From: CATQHQ01 sp965243805
GTDB lineage: Bacteria > Gemmatimonadota > Gemmatimonadetes > Longimicrobiales > Gaopeijiaceae
Direction of reading: 5' to 3'
Assembly (NCBI GenBank): GCA_965243805.1
Contig: OZ251577.1
Location: 1,860,001-1,924,000 of the forward strand
Length of the DNA: 64,000 bases
Each line of letters starts with the position of its first letter. The stretch's first letter is position 1. Below, in pieces: positions 47,909 to 56,982 of this stretch. The notes under the pieces are model-generated. The model was not told where the DNA came from. It saw only the letters and a program-made list of their open reading frames with translations, and searched no databases. A program made the translations under genes and the position numbers.

Positions 47909-48563
47909 TTCGCTCTGCTTTGCGTCCGTTGTAGCCTATCGCCCTGGACGGACTCGGCCGGGAGACGACCACCTAACCAGGGAGGCGCGCAAAATGATTG
48001 ACGACGTGAAGGACGGTCGTCGCCTTGATGCGGCGGCGGCATACATTGCTCGGCAAGTGCAGTCTGGGATGTTTCGTGACTTCTTTGGTAAGGATGTAAC
48101 CATCGTACCCGCTCCAGGATCGGCGCCACGACCCCCCAATGGCATCTGGCCGTCAGGTCTGTTGACCGCCGCGCTCGGCAGCCACTCGTTCCTGGGCACA
48201 GAGCACAGACTACTAGAACGCACGAAAAGAGTGCAGAAGGCCGCCTTTGCACGGAGTCTGGCACAACGACCTACGGCACAGACCCACTTCAACACCGTCA
48301 ACTTGTCATCCAGCTTGACCCCTATCGCATCGGACAGAATAACAATTGTCGACGATGTCGTTACCACCGGCGCGACACTACTCGGATGCGCTTCTCGCCT
48401 AAGCCATGCGTTTCCCGCGGCCGAGGTCAAAGGATTCGCGCTCATGCGATCACTCAGTAGAAAGGTTGATGGTAGAGATCGGCAGATTAGCAAGATGCCC
48501 GACCCGGTGGACAACGGAAGAATAGCTTTGGCAGCGGATGGTATCACGACACGAAGTCCGTGA
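47883..48563 (+). CDS. ComF-like phosphoribosyltransferase
   Basis: 226 aa from ATG 47883, inside the end of the DprA-like gene. The PRPP-binding loop is clear: ITIVDDVVTTGATLLG (about 156-171). Before it are helical stretches (DDHLTREARKMIDDVKDG, MFRDFFGKDVTIVPAPGSAP), in the manner of ComF and type I phosphoribosyltransferases. It lacks the zinc-finger N-terminus usual in ComF. Transfer of phosphoribose to or from a base is predicted. With the DprA-like SLOG protein this makes a two-gene nucleotide module. It lies in an accessory cluster, which fits a proposed role in phage or plasmid conflict, though the substrate is unknown. Confidence 0.75.
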   Translation: MNLSIFLLDSLCFASVVAYRPGRTRPGDDHLTREARKMIDDVKDGRRLDAAAAYIARQVQSGMFRDFFGKDVTIVPAPGSAPRPPNGIWPSGLLTAALGSHSFLGTEHRLLERTKRVQKAAFARSLAQRPTAQTHFNTVNLSSSLTPIASDRITIVDDVVTTGATLLGCASRLSHAFPAAEVKGFALMRSLSRKVDGRDRQISKMPDPVDNGRIALAADGITTRSP

Positions 48564-48587
48564 TCGTGTGTCCGTGCTAGTACGGCT

Positions 48588-50582
48588 CTACGGCACCCAG
48601 TAGCGCACGACCCGGCCGTTCTCGTCCACGACGCCGATGGGAATGCGCAGGATGTCGTTGCCGAGATCGATGTGGCGGCCGGAACGAAGGCTGGTCCGAC
48701 CGGTGGTCGGAAGCGCGTATTCGTCCGCGATGCTGTCGTACTTCACTTCGTACCCGAGGTCCTCCAAGGACGCCAGGGTGACGATGCTCAGCGGATCGTC
48801 GGGGCCGTCGATCAAGCCAGTCATGAGTTCGTGGCGGAAGACGAGTTCGCGCCAGTGGCCGTTTCGGGTGCCCTGGTCGCCCAGATTTTCCACCGGCACC
48901 TTGGCGCCGTCGTCATAGCTTGTGCCGCCCACCAAGTCGAACGCCGTAAGCGCAGCTTCACCAGTGAAGTGGGGATCTTCGTTTCCGGTCGTGGACGAGT
49001 CCGCTATCAGTCCCTTGCGCGCCCAAATGGTGCCGAAGCCGAGGACATGGGCCATCTCATGGAGCACGGTCCTCTCGAAGGTTCCGTTCGCGTCCAGATC
49101 GTTCGCATCGGCTAGGTCGAAGCCCATGATGCCGGCGATGGGAAGCCACGACTTGTCGCGGATGAAGCACGGGCCCGCGAGGGCGAGGGTTTTGCCGGGG
49201 CCGTCGATCTCGTAGATCTTGGCGTAGATCAGGAGGTCGTCCACCACCAAGTCGTCGTCCGCGCCGATCTCGAAGTGCCTGCCACCGCACTGATTCAACT
49301 CTTCTTGCGACATGTTGGCGTCGGGCAGGTCGCTCTGGATCGCCGATTCCCATATCGCGGCGGCCCGCTCGAAGACGGCCCGGTGGGCGTCGGTGGCCAG
49401 GGAGCCTTCTACGTGGCGGATTTCGATGCTGAAGGGAGACGTCGTCGCGTGGTCACCCACGAAGTTCTGGATGGCTGCTTGGTCGTCCGCCAGCTCGATC
49501 GTCTTGGTCGTCTCTGCGAACACGTATGCCATCATATCGTACTCGGAGATCGTCACCGTGTAGGTGCCAGCCGCCAAGCCCGAGAAAGCGTACTGCCCTG
49601 CGCTGTTCGTCGTGTCCAGCATCGACGTCGGACCCGACAGCAAGACCATGATGCCGGCGATGCCATCGCCTGCCACGCTGACTTGACCGCTGATCCCGGC
49701 CGCCCGCAGGCGGGTACCGTCGAAGGGCACGTTGACCGTTTGGCCCGGCGACACCGACCCCGACCAGGAGGTCTGGCTGAACTCGTGCTCCTCGGCGTCG
49801 TACCCAGAGATGCTGACCATGTACCCGCCAGTGCGCAGTTCGGTGAAGGCATACTCGCCCGCGGCGTCAGTGGTGTCCGACCTCGACTCTGCGCCGGAAA
49901 GGCTCACCGTCACCCCCGCAAGGCCATCACCATCCACCGCCACGCGACCAACAATGCCCCCGGTGCGGAGATAGGTCCCGCTGAAGCTTGCGGTTGCAAT
50001 CTCGTCCACCCCCACGGTCACGCTCTGGGATGTGCTTGCGAAGTCCACGTCGGCGGCGTAGCCGGAGACCTTGACCTGATACTGGCCGGCGCGCAGTTGC
50101 GTGAAGGCGTACTGGCCGGCGGCGTCGGTCCGGGTCGCTTGGTCGGCGACGCCGGAGATGCGAACCGCAACCCCGCCCAGCCCTTCGCCGTCCACCGTCA
50201 CCAAACCGCTGATCCCCGCGGTGCGGATGTAGGTGCCGCTGAAGTTCACGGTTGCCGTCTGCCCGTCGGTCGTAATCGCGGTGGGCTGGGAGGTGGAAGA
50301 GAAGCTGACGTCGGCGGGGAAGTTGCTGATCGTGACCGTGTACGAGCCGGCCCCGAGGTTTGCAAAGGAGAACCGTCCGCCGCCCGCCGTGGAGGTCGAC
50401 GCGCCATTGCTCAGCGCGACGGTGACGCCGTCGATGCCCTGGCCCTCGACCGACACCTGCCCGCTGATCGCGCCCACGAGGGCCACAGGCGGAGGGGGCG
50501 GCGAAGAAGTCCCGCCGTCGCAGGCAGCCAAAGGTGCCAGCAGCATCGCGCCAACCGCACCGCGACGCCACGGAAAACCCAC
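48588..50582 (-). CDS. Lipoprotein with four carboxypeptidase-regulatory-like repeats and a metallopeptidase domain
   Basis: 664 aa from ATG 50582. Signal peptide with lipobox LAAC (Cys about 21) and a short Gly/Ser/Pro linker. Four repeats of about 80-90 aa begin ISGQVSVEGQGIDGV, ISGLVTVDGEGLGGV, IVGRVAVDGDGLAGV and ISGQVSVAGDGIAGI, the pattern of CarboxypepD_reg-like beta domains. The C-terminal half contains HEMAHVLGFGTIW (HExxHxxG) and resembles leishmanolysin (M8) type zinc peptidases. It is likely anchored at the cell surface to break down external protein. It is followed, after 8 bases on the transcript's upstream side, by the propeller lipoprotein at 50591. Confidence 0.8.
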   Translation of the reverse strand: MGFPWRRGAVGAMLLAPLAACDGGTSSPPPPPVALVGAISGQVSVEGQGIDGVTVALSNGASTSTAGGGRFSFANLGAGSYTVTISNFPADVSFSSTSQPTAITTDGQTATVNFSGTYIRTAGISGLVTVDGEGLGGVAVRISGVADQATRTDAAGQYAFTQLRAGQYQVKVSGYAADVDFASTSQSVTVGVDEIATASFSGTYLRTGGIVGRVAVDGDGLAGVTVSLSGAESRSDTTDAAGEYAFTELRTGGYMVSISGYDAEEHEFSQTSWSGSVSPGQTVNVPFDGTRLRAAGISGQVSVAGDGIAGIMVLLSGPTSMLDTTNSAGQYAFSGLAAGTYTVTISEYDMMAYVFAETTKTIELADDQAAIQNFVGDHATTSPFSIEIRHVEGSLATDAHRAVFERAAAIWESAIQSDLPDANMSQEELNQCGGRHFEIGADDDLVVDDLLIYAKIYEIDGPGKTLALAGPCFIRDKSWLPIAGIMGFDLADANDLDANGTFERTVLHEMAHVLGFGTIWARKGLIADSSTTGNEDPHFTGEAALTAFDLVGGTSYDDGAKVPVENLGDQGTRNGHWRELVFRHELMTGLIDGPDDPLSIVTLASLEDLGYEVKYDSIADEYALPTTGRTSLRSGRHIDLGNDILRIPIGVVDENGRVVRYWVP

Positions 50583-50590
50583 CGAACGAT

Positions 50591-51805
50591 TCAGGGCAGT
50601 ACGTGCCGTTCCAAGTACTGCAAACCGTACTCGTCCATGTGCACCAAGTACGCCTTTCCGTCGCCGAAGCTGACGACCCGCCGCCCTGGGAGCAGCTCGA
50701 CGACCATCTCCCGCTCACCGGACGCGCCAAACACATGGTAGACCGGCGGGGTGCCGGCGCGGCCGTGGGTCCTCACCCAGGCTCGTCCGCGAGGGTCGAC
50801 GGGGATGCGGGACCCGTAAAACGGCGGCAGTTCGTCAGGCCAAGCGTAGCTGTCCAGGTCGTCGTCCTCGGACTGCCCGCCACGGCTCACGGAGAACTGG
50901 ATGTTCCCGCCGCCATCGGCGAATGCGGAGATGCTCATGCCGCCGCCGCTCTCGGACCGGGAGTCCCGCCACGCTTCCTTCTCGGCAGTCCCGATCGACA
51001 CGCGCTCGTACTCGACAGGAGGTCCCATCGTCGTGGAGCCGTCGGGCTCGATCCACTCCACATGGTAGTCGCCGACTCGTGCGACCACGATCCGCCCGTC
51101 CTCCGCCACGCCCCAAGCGTCCGCGGGCGACAACGGAATCTGGGAGATCGACTCGTTGTTGGCCGTTCCCGTTCTCGTCGTGCCCGGAATCTTCACGCGG
51201 GCCACCGAGTCCATCGCTTCGGCCGGCAAGTCGAGCCGCAGCACCGATGCCGAGTCCGATTGCAGGCTCGCTATGCCGCCCATGCTCCGCACGTAGACGC
51301 GCCCCTGGCCGTCCACCGCCTGGGGAATCGCCATGACCATGTTGCCTTGCAGTGGGTTGCCCAGCACGTAGGGGCGCGTTTCGCCGAAGTCGAGATCGGG
51401 GCTCATCTCCGTGAGGCGCGTGTTGCCCAGGTCCACGAGCAGCGTCTTGCCGTCCGGCAACGGCCACACGGCGTCGGGCTGCTGGTACTCGTCCGGGCCC
51501 TCCCCCACCGTGCCCAGGGTATCGGCGGTGCCTGCGTCCAGGTCCACCAGCAGCAGGACTTGGCCCAGCGGATCGGCGACCAGCACGCGCCCGTCGGGCA
51601 TCTCCCGCACCGTCTGCACCACCGACAGCGCCTGATCGAAGGCGGCCTCGGGCTCGCCAAGACGCACCGACTGGTTCTCCCCGCCACCGCCGCCGGAAGC
51701 CATCTCGCACCCGGCGACTGCCGCCAGAAGTCCTGCCAGGCCGGCCCGTCGCACGCACGCCCATCTCCCGCACACCCCCAGGTGGGGACCCACACGTCCC
51801 TTCAT
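50591..51805 (-). CDS. 6-bladed beta-propeller lipoprotein
   Basis: 404 aa from ATG 51805. Signal peptide with lipobox (LLAAVAGC, Cys about 33), then a Gly-rich linker. The mature part has repeating NHL-like blades: REMPDGRVLVADPLGQVLLLVDLDAGT, GEGPDEYQQPDAVWPLPDGKTLLVDLGNTRLTEM and similar. This is the BF3886-like 6-bladed propeller family, function unknown, common in secreted lipoproteins of Gemmatimonadota and Bacteroidota. It precedes the peptidase gene by only 8 bases in transcription order, so the two likely form an operon. Three relatives occur at 57158, 61578 and 62671. Confidence 0.75.
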   Translation of the reverse strand: MKGRVGPHLGVCGRWACVRRAGLAGLLAAVAGCEMASGGGGGENQSVRLGEPEAAFDQALSVVQTVREMPDGRVLVADPLGQVLLLVDLDAGTADTLGTVGEGPDEYQQPDAVWPLPDGKTLLVDLGNTRLTEMSPDLDFGETRPYVLGNPLQGNMVMAIPQAVDGQGRVYVRSMGGIASLQSDSASVLRLDLPAEAMDSVARVKIPGTTRTGTANNESISQIPLSPADAWGVAEDGRIVVARVGDYHVEWIEPDGSTTMGPPVEYERVSIGTAEKEAWRDSRSESGGGMSISAFADGGGNIQFSVSRGGQSEDDDLDSYAWPDELPPFYGSRIPVDPRGRAWVRTHGRAGTPPVYHVFGASGEREMVVELLPGRRVVSFGDGKAYLVHMDEYGLQYLERHVLP

Positions 51806-51918
51806 CGTTCTGGTTGCTCCTTGTTCACGTTGGACCTTCCCCTTTTCGCGTTTGACCTCTATCAGGGGAAGCTAGTGCATCAGCGGCACGTCCCGGAAGG
51901 CGTCAGCCGCTGAAGCCG

Positions 51919-52560
51919 TCAGCCGCTGCCGAGCGCATCCAGCGACAGATCGACGGCGACCTCGCAGGCGGTGCCCGACAGAGTGCCTCGCACCACGGCA
52001 GTCGTGTCGGTCGACTCCACTCCGGGCAGCTCGATCTCGCCCACCAGGTCCAGGTCCAGCGCGCACGTACCCTGGCGGGCCGGAGAGCCGGTCTCCCAGT
52101 CCACCGCGCCGCCCACGTCGAACTCCATGTCGATCTGCTCGAAGAAGCCGGTGATCGTGACGTCTCCGGTCTGGTGCACTGCGGGCGCCCCGTTGGCCGT
52201 AAAGGTCACGCCGTCCACCGCGAACCGGCAGTCCTGGGGCGTCATCACGGTCGTGGAGTGCAGGACCTGCGTGTTCGCCGTGCTGTCGACAGTCACCGTT
52301 CCCGTGAAGCCCACGACGCCGCCCAGCGGACACTCCAACGTCGGCTCGCCGGCCCGCGCCGCGTCGGTGTCCGTCAGCCGGCCGACCTGGGCCAGCCCCT
52401 TCACCAGTGCCACGGCCTCGGTGTCGGTCAGGGCGTCGTCCCCCGGACGGGAAGCGTCGTCGTCGCAGGCCGCTATGGCCAGCAGCGCGACCAGCGCCAG
52501 CCCTACACGGGCGATCAGCACCAGCCCCGTGTCGGCAACGGATCTTGGGGAGGTGATCAC
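51919..52560 (-). CDS. Hypothetical lipoprotein
   Basis: 213 aa from GTG 52560, which overlaps the stop of the glutamine synthetase gene (GTGA), favouring coupled translation; GTG 52521 would give 200 aa. The N-terminus has LALVALLAIAAC, a lipobox with Cys about 32, followed by acidic DDDASRPGDD. The rest is mainly beta (GVVGFTGTVTVDSTANTQVLHSTTVM, GDVTITGFFEQIDMEFDVGG) with three further Cys that could pair. I do not recognise the family. It is probably periplasmic or outer-membrane anchored. The link to glutamine synthetase may be only positional. Confidence 0.65.
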   Translation of the reverse strand: MITSPRSVADTGLVLIARVGLALVALLAIAACDDDASRPGDDALTDTEAVALVKGLAQVGRLTDTDAARAGEPTLECPLGGVVGFTGTVTVDSTANTQVLHSTTVMTPQDCRFAVDGVTFTANGAPAVHQTGDVTITGFFEQIDMEFDVGGAVDWETGSPARQGTCALDLDLVGEIELPGVESTDTTAVVRGTLSGTACEVAVDLSLDALGSG

Positions 52561-54746
52561 TTGACGAAGAGCATGTCCCGGTAGGTGGGCAGCGGCCACA
52601 GGTCGTCGGGGACCACGGCTTCCAAGCGGTCGACCACGTCCCGCACCGCGTTCATGGCGGGGATCACGTTGTCGCACATGTGGACCGCCTTGGACCACAT
52701 CTCGTCGCCCCCCAGCTCGGCGTTCTGGGCGTCCAGCTCTTCCAGCTCGTCGGAGAGTTCGTCCAACAGCCCGGCGACCCGTCGTGCAGTCGCCAGCACG
52801 CCCCGGCACCGAACCCCGGCGCCCCCCGCTCCCTCGGAGACCGCCACCAAGTCTTTCAGGTAGCGGACCGCCGCGGGCATGATCATGGTACGCGCCATGC
52901 TGGCCGCGGTTTCGGCCTCGATGTTGACCCGGATGAAGTACTGCTCGGTGCGCACCTCCAGGCGGGACTCCAGCTCCCGAGGGCTGAGCACCCCGTACTT
53001 GTCGAAGAGCCGCTGGTTCTTGGCCGACCCCATCTCCGGCAGGGCGTCCACCGCCGTGCGCAGGTTGAGCAGGCCGCGGCGCTCGGCCTCCACCACCCAG
53101 TCGGCGGAGTAGTTGTCGCCGTTGAAGACGATCTTCTTGAACGCCCGGACCTCCTTGGCCAGTAGCTTCCGCAGGGCGTCGTCCAGCTTCGCGCCGCCGT
53201 CCACGGCCTCCTGTAGCTCCGTCGTCATCTCGTCGATCGACTCGGCGACGATCGTGTTGAGGACGGTGGCCGGAAACGAAACGCTGATCGACGACCCCAG
53301 CGCCCGAAACTCGAACTTGTTGCCGGTAAAGGCGAAAGGCGACGTGCGGTTCCGGTCTCCCGCGTGCTTCGGCAGCTCCGGCAGAGCGTTCACGCCCAGC
53401 CCCAGCAGCCCGCCCTGATTGGACGCGCTGGCCGAACCGGTCCGCTCCAGCTGGTCGAAGACGTCCTGCAGCTGGTCACCCAGGAACACGGAGATGATGG
53501 AAGGAGGCGCCTCGTTGGCCCCCAACCGGTGGTCGTTGCCGGCGCTGGCGATGCAGGCCCGCAACAAGTCCTGGTGACGCTCCACCGCGCGCACCACCGC
53601 CGTGCAGAAGAAGAGGAAGGTCTCGTTGTCGTGGGGCGTGTCGCCGGGGTCGAGCAGGTTGTGGTCGTCGGTGCCGAACGACCAGTTGAGGTGCTTGCCG
53701 CTGCCGTTCAGTCCCGCGAAGGGCTTCTCGTGGAGCAAGCAGACGAAGCCGTACTTGCGGGCGTTCTTCTGGAGGCTCCACATCAGCAGCTGCTGGTGGT
53801 CCGACGCCAGGTTGGCGTTCTCGTACACGGGCGCCATCTCGTACTGGTGGGGCGCCACCTCGTTGTGCCTGGTCTTGAGGGGAACGCCCAGCCGGTACAT
53901 CTCCATCTCGACCGCCTGCATGAACGCCAGCACCCGGTCGTGGATCGCGCCGAAGTAGTGGTCGTCCAGCTCCTGGCCTCGGGGAGGCTTGGCCCCGAAG
54001 AGCGTGCGACCCGAAGTCATCATGTCCGGCCGGCGGTAGTAGAACTCCTGGTCGATCAGGAAGAACTCCTGCTCCGGCCCCAGACTCGCCGAGACCCGCT
54101 TGGCGTCCCGTCCGAAGAGCCCCAGGGCGCGACGGGCGACCCGATCCAGCGCGTCGATGGAGCGGAGCAGGGGGATCTTCTTGTCGAGGCTGTCGCCGGC
54201 CCAGCTGGAGAACGCGGTGGGGATGCACAGGTAGGTGGACGCTTCCCCTTCCAGCAGGAACGCGGGCGACGTGGGGTCCCAGGCGGTGTAGCCACGGGCC
54301 TCGAAGGTGGCTCGCAGCCCGCCGGAGGGGAACGACGAGGCGTCGGGCTCGCCCTGCACCAGCTCGTTGCCCCCGAACTCGGTGATGGCGCGGCCGTCCC
54401 TCTTCACCTTCAGGAAGGAGTCGTGCTTCTCGGCGGTGCTGCCCGTGAGAGGCTGGAACCAGTGGGTGTAGTGGGTGGCGCCCCGGTCCAGCGCCCACTC
54501 CTTCATCGCCTCGGCGACCTGTTCGGCTATGGACGGGTCCAGCGGCTCGCCGTTCTCGATCGTCGAGAGGAGCTGCTTGAAGACGCCGGACTCCAGGGCC
54601 GAACGCATCTGGCGGAGGCCGAAGACCTGTCGTCCGAAGTTGCGCTCCAGGAGCTGCGGGTCGGGGCGGTCGTGCTCGGGGCGGTCGCGGGGAGCCCAAG
54701 TCTTGGCGGCGACGAGGGAGTCGAAGCGGGTGCGGGAGGCGATCAT
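52557..54746 (-). CDS. glnN: Glutamine synthetase type III (GlnN)
   Basis: 729 aa from ATG 54746, the usual length for GSIII. It makes glutamine from glutamate, ammonia and ATP in the cytoplasm. Landmarks include TAWDPTSPAFL, LGPEQEFFLID (metal-binding Glu), KTRHNEVAPHQYEMAPVYEN, LLHEKPFAGLNGSGKHLNWSFG and PASFSSVFLG-like NEAPPSIISVFLGDQL. It has the long C-terminal helical part of the family (MARTMIMPAAVRYL). No P-II or NtrC-type site is visible upstream. Type III enzymes are typical of Bacteroidota, cyanobacteria and several other phyla, which helps place the host outside classical Proteobacteria, though not by itself. Confidence 0.95.
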   Translation of the reverse strand: MIASRTRFDSLVAAKTWAPRDRPEHDRPDPQLLERNFGRQVFGLRQMRSALESGVFKQLLSTIENGEPLDPSIAEQVAEAMKEWALDRGATHYTHWFQPLTGSTAEKHDSFLKVKRDGRAITEFGGNELVQGEPDASSFPSGGLRATFEARGYTAWDPTSPAFLLEGEASTYLCIPTAFSSWAGDSLDKKIPLLRSIDALDRVARRALGLFGRDAKRVSASLGPEQEFFLIDQEFYYRRPDMMTSGRTLFGAKPPRGQELDDHYFGAIHDRVLAFMQAVEMEMYRLGVPLKTRHNEVAPHQYEMAPVYENANLASDHQQLLMWSLQKNARKYGFVCLLHEKPFAGLNGSGKHLNWSFGTDDHNLLDPGDTPHDNETFLFFCTAVVRAVERHQDLLRACIASAGNDHRLGANEAPPSIISVFLGDQLQDVFDQLERTGSASASNQGGLLGLGVNALPELPKHAGDRNRTSPFAFTGNKFEFRALGSSISVSFPATVLNTIVAESIDEMTTELQEAVDGGAKLDDALRKLLAKEVRAFKKIVFNGDNYSADWVVEAERRGLLNLRTAVDALPEMGSAKNQRLFDKYGVLSPRELESRLEVRTEQYFIRVNIEAETAASMARTMIMPAAVRYLKDLVAVSEGAGGAGVRCRGVLATARRVAGLLDELSDELEELDAQNAELGGDEMWSKAVHMCDNVIPAMNAVRDVVDRLEAVVPDDLWPLPTYRDMLFVK

Positions 54747-54840
54747 GGCTGGGGTTCGGGTCCTTGGTCGGAGGGGTGGGTGCGGGGCTGGCTGTTGGAC
54801 GCTGGAACGCTAGCGCCCGGTCCACCGACCGGGGAAGGGT

Positions 54841-54873
54841 TTGAGCGTAAGCTTTATTTTGTTAGAATATATT
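54841..54873 (+). promoter_or_regulatory. Promoter-like AT-rich segment implying a leaderless transcript
   Basis: TTGAGC (54841-54846) and TAGAAT (54863-54868) are spaced 16 bases, a sound -35/-10 fit in very GC-rich DNA. Transcription would start close to 54874-54876, at the ATG of the ATPase gene. There is no ribosome site between, so a leaderless mRNA is likely. Confidence 0.5.
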
Positions 54874-56379
54874 ATGCTATTCGACGACATAGTTGCGCGA
54901 CTTCGGACGGTGCTGGGGCGGTCGGGGCCCGTCGTGGTCTCTGCGGAGGGACGGCTGGGGCTCTCGCCGCTTCCCTTCGTGCTCCATGCGACGAGGGGCC
55001 GACGCCGGGTCGTCTTTGCGCCGCCGGGCCTGACCGACGCCGCCAATCGGGACGCGCTGGCCGCCCAGTTGGCGTTGGCGGGCGGTTCGGCCAAGCAGCC
55101 GGGCGGGCTTTCCATGGGACGTTCCATGGGACAGGCGGACGGGCGCTCCACGCGACAGGCGGGCGGCTGGGCACCTCTTCTGGAAGCGCTGCCGTCGATG
55201 GCGCCGGTCGTCCTGGTGGTGGACGAGCCCCAGGGGATCACCGCCGTGCACCGAGGCTTCTGGCGGGAGCTGGGAGCGGCATGGCGCCTCGTGCGGCGAA
55301 GCGGTCAGCGGGTGCACCTGGTGCTGTGCAGCTGCGAACGGGGATTGGGGCGGGAGCTGAACCGTCCCGCTTCGCCATTGCGCCGCCCGGCGGCCCGACT
55401 GGTCGCCGAGCCCGACCCGGACCCCGTGACGGTCGTGTCTGTGGAGCCGGGAACCCACTACGACCTGGCGGCCGCCTTTCCCCGCTGGCAGGGTCGCGAC
55501 CTGCTAATGGGCTGGGCGCTCTTCGGAGGGCTGCCGGAGACGTGGAGAGCTGTGCCGGAACGACTCGACCCCGCAGGTGCTCTGCGCCGCGCTCTCGGCG
55601 GGTCCGATGGCGACCGCTGGACGCGCGGACCGTGGGACCTGCTGCGGCAGGGCGTGGGAAAGCCCAACCGCTACGCCTCCGTACTTCGTGCCATGGCGGA
55701 GGGTGCCCGCAGCTGGCGGGAAGTCTCGGAGCCGACCTTCCAGGAGTCGGGCAACCGGAGCGGTGTCGGCCCCTACCTGGCTCGGCTTCGGGAGCTGGGG
55801 CTGATCGCCGCGGACCGGCCCTTGGGCGCCGGAGCGAAGGGACGCCGGACCCGTTATCGCCTGACCGATCCCCACGAGGCGTTCTGGTGGTCGGTGGTCC
55901 ACCCGGTGCGCTCCGAACTGCTGATCCGCGGACAAGCAACAACGGTGTGGGAAGACCATGTGGCACCCGCCCTGGACGCCGTTCTGGCACGTGCGCTCCC
56001 GACGATCTGCCTCAACTTCCTGCGCTTCGGCTCGGGCCTCGTCCTGGGGGCGACGGCAAGGGAGGCGGCTCCTCTGTGGGGTCGCGGCTTCGACTTCCCC
56101 GTAGCTGCGGTGCTGCACAACGGCGCGGTCTGCTATGGACATGTCCATCACGGCCCGGAACCCGCGTCGATGGCGAGCCTCGCCGAGCTGGAGCGCCATG
56201 TCCGCAAGACCCGCTACGGCTTCGCCCGCCAGGCCCGGGTTCGTGTCGTGTTCTCGCTGGCCGGCTTCGACCAAGACCTGCGCCGGGAGGCGGCGCGCAA
56301 CGCGCTGGTGAGGCTAGTGGGGGCAGAGGAGCTGGCTGCCGGCAGTGCGCTCGCGGCTCCCAAGTCGCCCTCGCCCTGA
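54874..56379 (+). CDS. DUF234-type ATPase-like protein with degenerate Walker A
   Basis: 501 aa from ATG 54874. The overall plan is the archaeal-type ATPase with C-terminal DUF234: an N-terminal nucleotide-binding region, a Walker B-like VVLVVDEPQGI (about 110), then YASVLRAMAEGARSWREVSE (winged helix), ARLRELGLIAADRPL, YRLTDPHEAFWWSVVHPVR and a nuclease-like end (ARALPTICLNFLRFG, WGRGFDFPVAAVLHNG). The expected P-loop GKT is missing: the corresponding place reads VVVSAEGRLGLSPLP, so ATP hydrolysis may be lost. A Met/Gly/Gln/Arg low-complexity stretch lies at about 75-100. It faces the AT-rich promoter. Function is unknown. Related ATPases occur with mobile and conflict genes. Confidence 0.7.
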   Translation: MLFDDIVARLRTVLGRSGPVVVSAEGRLGLSPLPFVLHATRGRRRVVFAPPGLTDAANRDALAAQLALAGGSAKQPGGLSMGRSMGQADGRSTRQAGGWAPLLEALPSMAPVVLVVDEPQGITAVHRGFWRELGAAWRLVRRSGQRVHLVLCSCERGLGRELNRPASPLRRPAARLVAEPDPDPVTVVSVEPGTHYDLAAAFPRWQGRDLLMGWALFGGLPETWRAVPERLDPAGALRRALGGSDGDRWTRGPWDLLRQGVGKPNRYASVLRAMAEGARSWREVSEPTFQESGNRSGVGPYLARLRELGLIAADRPLGAGAKGRRTRYRLTDPHEAFWWSVVHPVRSELLIRGQATTVWEDHVAPALDAVLARALPTICLNFLRFGSGLVLGATAREAAPLWGRGFDFPVAAVLHNGAVCYGHVHHGPEPASMASLAELERHVRKTRYGFARQARVRVVFSLAGFDQDLRREAARNALVRLVGAEELAAGSALAAPKSPSP

Positions 56380-56397
56380 CGGTGCCCGCTCCCCGTC

Positions 56398-56427
56398 CCC
56401 CTCTGCTGCGAGCCCCTCTGCTGCGAG
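56398..56427. repeat. 15-base tandem direct repeat between convergent genes
   Basis: CCCCTCTGCTGCGAG occurs at 56398-56412 and again at 56413-56427 in direct contact. It lies between the ends of the ATPase gene (plus) and the small lipoprotein gene (minus), leading into a perfect hairpin. Confidence 0.6.
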
Positions 56428-56462
56428 CGGCCAGCGCTGGGGACAAGCCGCTGGCCGCTCGC
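56423..56462. terminator. Perfect 14-base hairpin between convergent genes
   Basis: GCGAGCGGCCAGCG (56423-56436), a 12-base loop, then CGCTGGCCGCTCGC (56449-56462) form an uninterrupted GC-rich stem between two converging genes. It could stop both transcripts. Neither strand has a U-run, so it is not a classical intrinsic terminator. Confidence 0.55.
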
Positions 56463-56475
56463 GCAAGGCGAAACG

Positions 56476-56982
56476 CTACGCCGGGTCGCCCTCCCGCGAC
56501 TCGTCGTCCTCGGGGTCGTCGTCCTCCTGGCCCTGGGCCGGACACGCCGCGCGCCAGCTGCTCGGCACGTGCGGGTCTGGCCGGTAGACGACGAAGACGC
56601 CCCCGCTCCGGCAGACATCGGCCCGAAGCGCGCGGGCCATGCACTGCCGGAAGGCGTCCAGGTCGGCGCGGTTCGTCGCGTCCTCGACGATGCAGACGGC
56701 CTGGGTCACGTCCTCTCGGTCCAGCGCAGGTGCCGACCCGGGGTCCAGTGCCCGGACCCTGTAGGACCGGTCGGCGCCCGCGAACGCGACCTTCACCGGC
56801 CCGCCGAGCGTCGCGGCGGCGGCGAGGATCTCCGTCCAGGGGTTGATGGCGGTGGTCTCGGGGGGCTCGCTGTTGTTGTCAGCGAGCTTGGTGGGCGTGT
56901 CGTCGTCGCAGGCGACGGCCACGAAGGCCAGCGCCATCGCGGCGAAGGCCGCCCGTGCGATGGAGGTGATGCGGATGTTCAT
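56476..56982 (-). CDS. Small hypothetical lipoprotein
   Basis: 168 aa from ATG 56982, with AGGAG 6 bases upstream. A signal peptide with lipobox-like AFVAVAC (Cys about 25) is followed by DDD. The mature part has a beta segment (VKVAFAGADRSYRVRAL), then REDVTQAVCIVEDATNRADLDAFRQCM with two Cys, and ends in an acidic Asp/Glu-rich tail. The family is not recognised. A decayed relative of its central part is found at 61440-61610. It stands alone, ending opposite the DUF234-type gene. Confidence 0.65.
   Translation of the reverse strand: MNIRITSIARAAFAAMALAFVAVACDDDTPTKLADNNSEPPETTAINPWTEILAAAATLGGPVKVAFAGADRSYRVRALDPGSAPALDREDVTQAVCIVEDATNRADLDAFRQCMARALRADVCRSGGVFVVYRPDPHVPSSWRAACPAQGQEDDDPEDDESREGDPA

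Noticed and set aside
53364..56846. A 1160-aa plus-strand frame
   Set aside because: It crosses glnN antisense, then reads the ATPase gene out of frame; low complexity and no domain.
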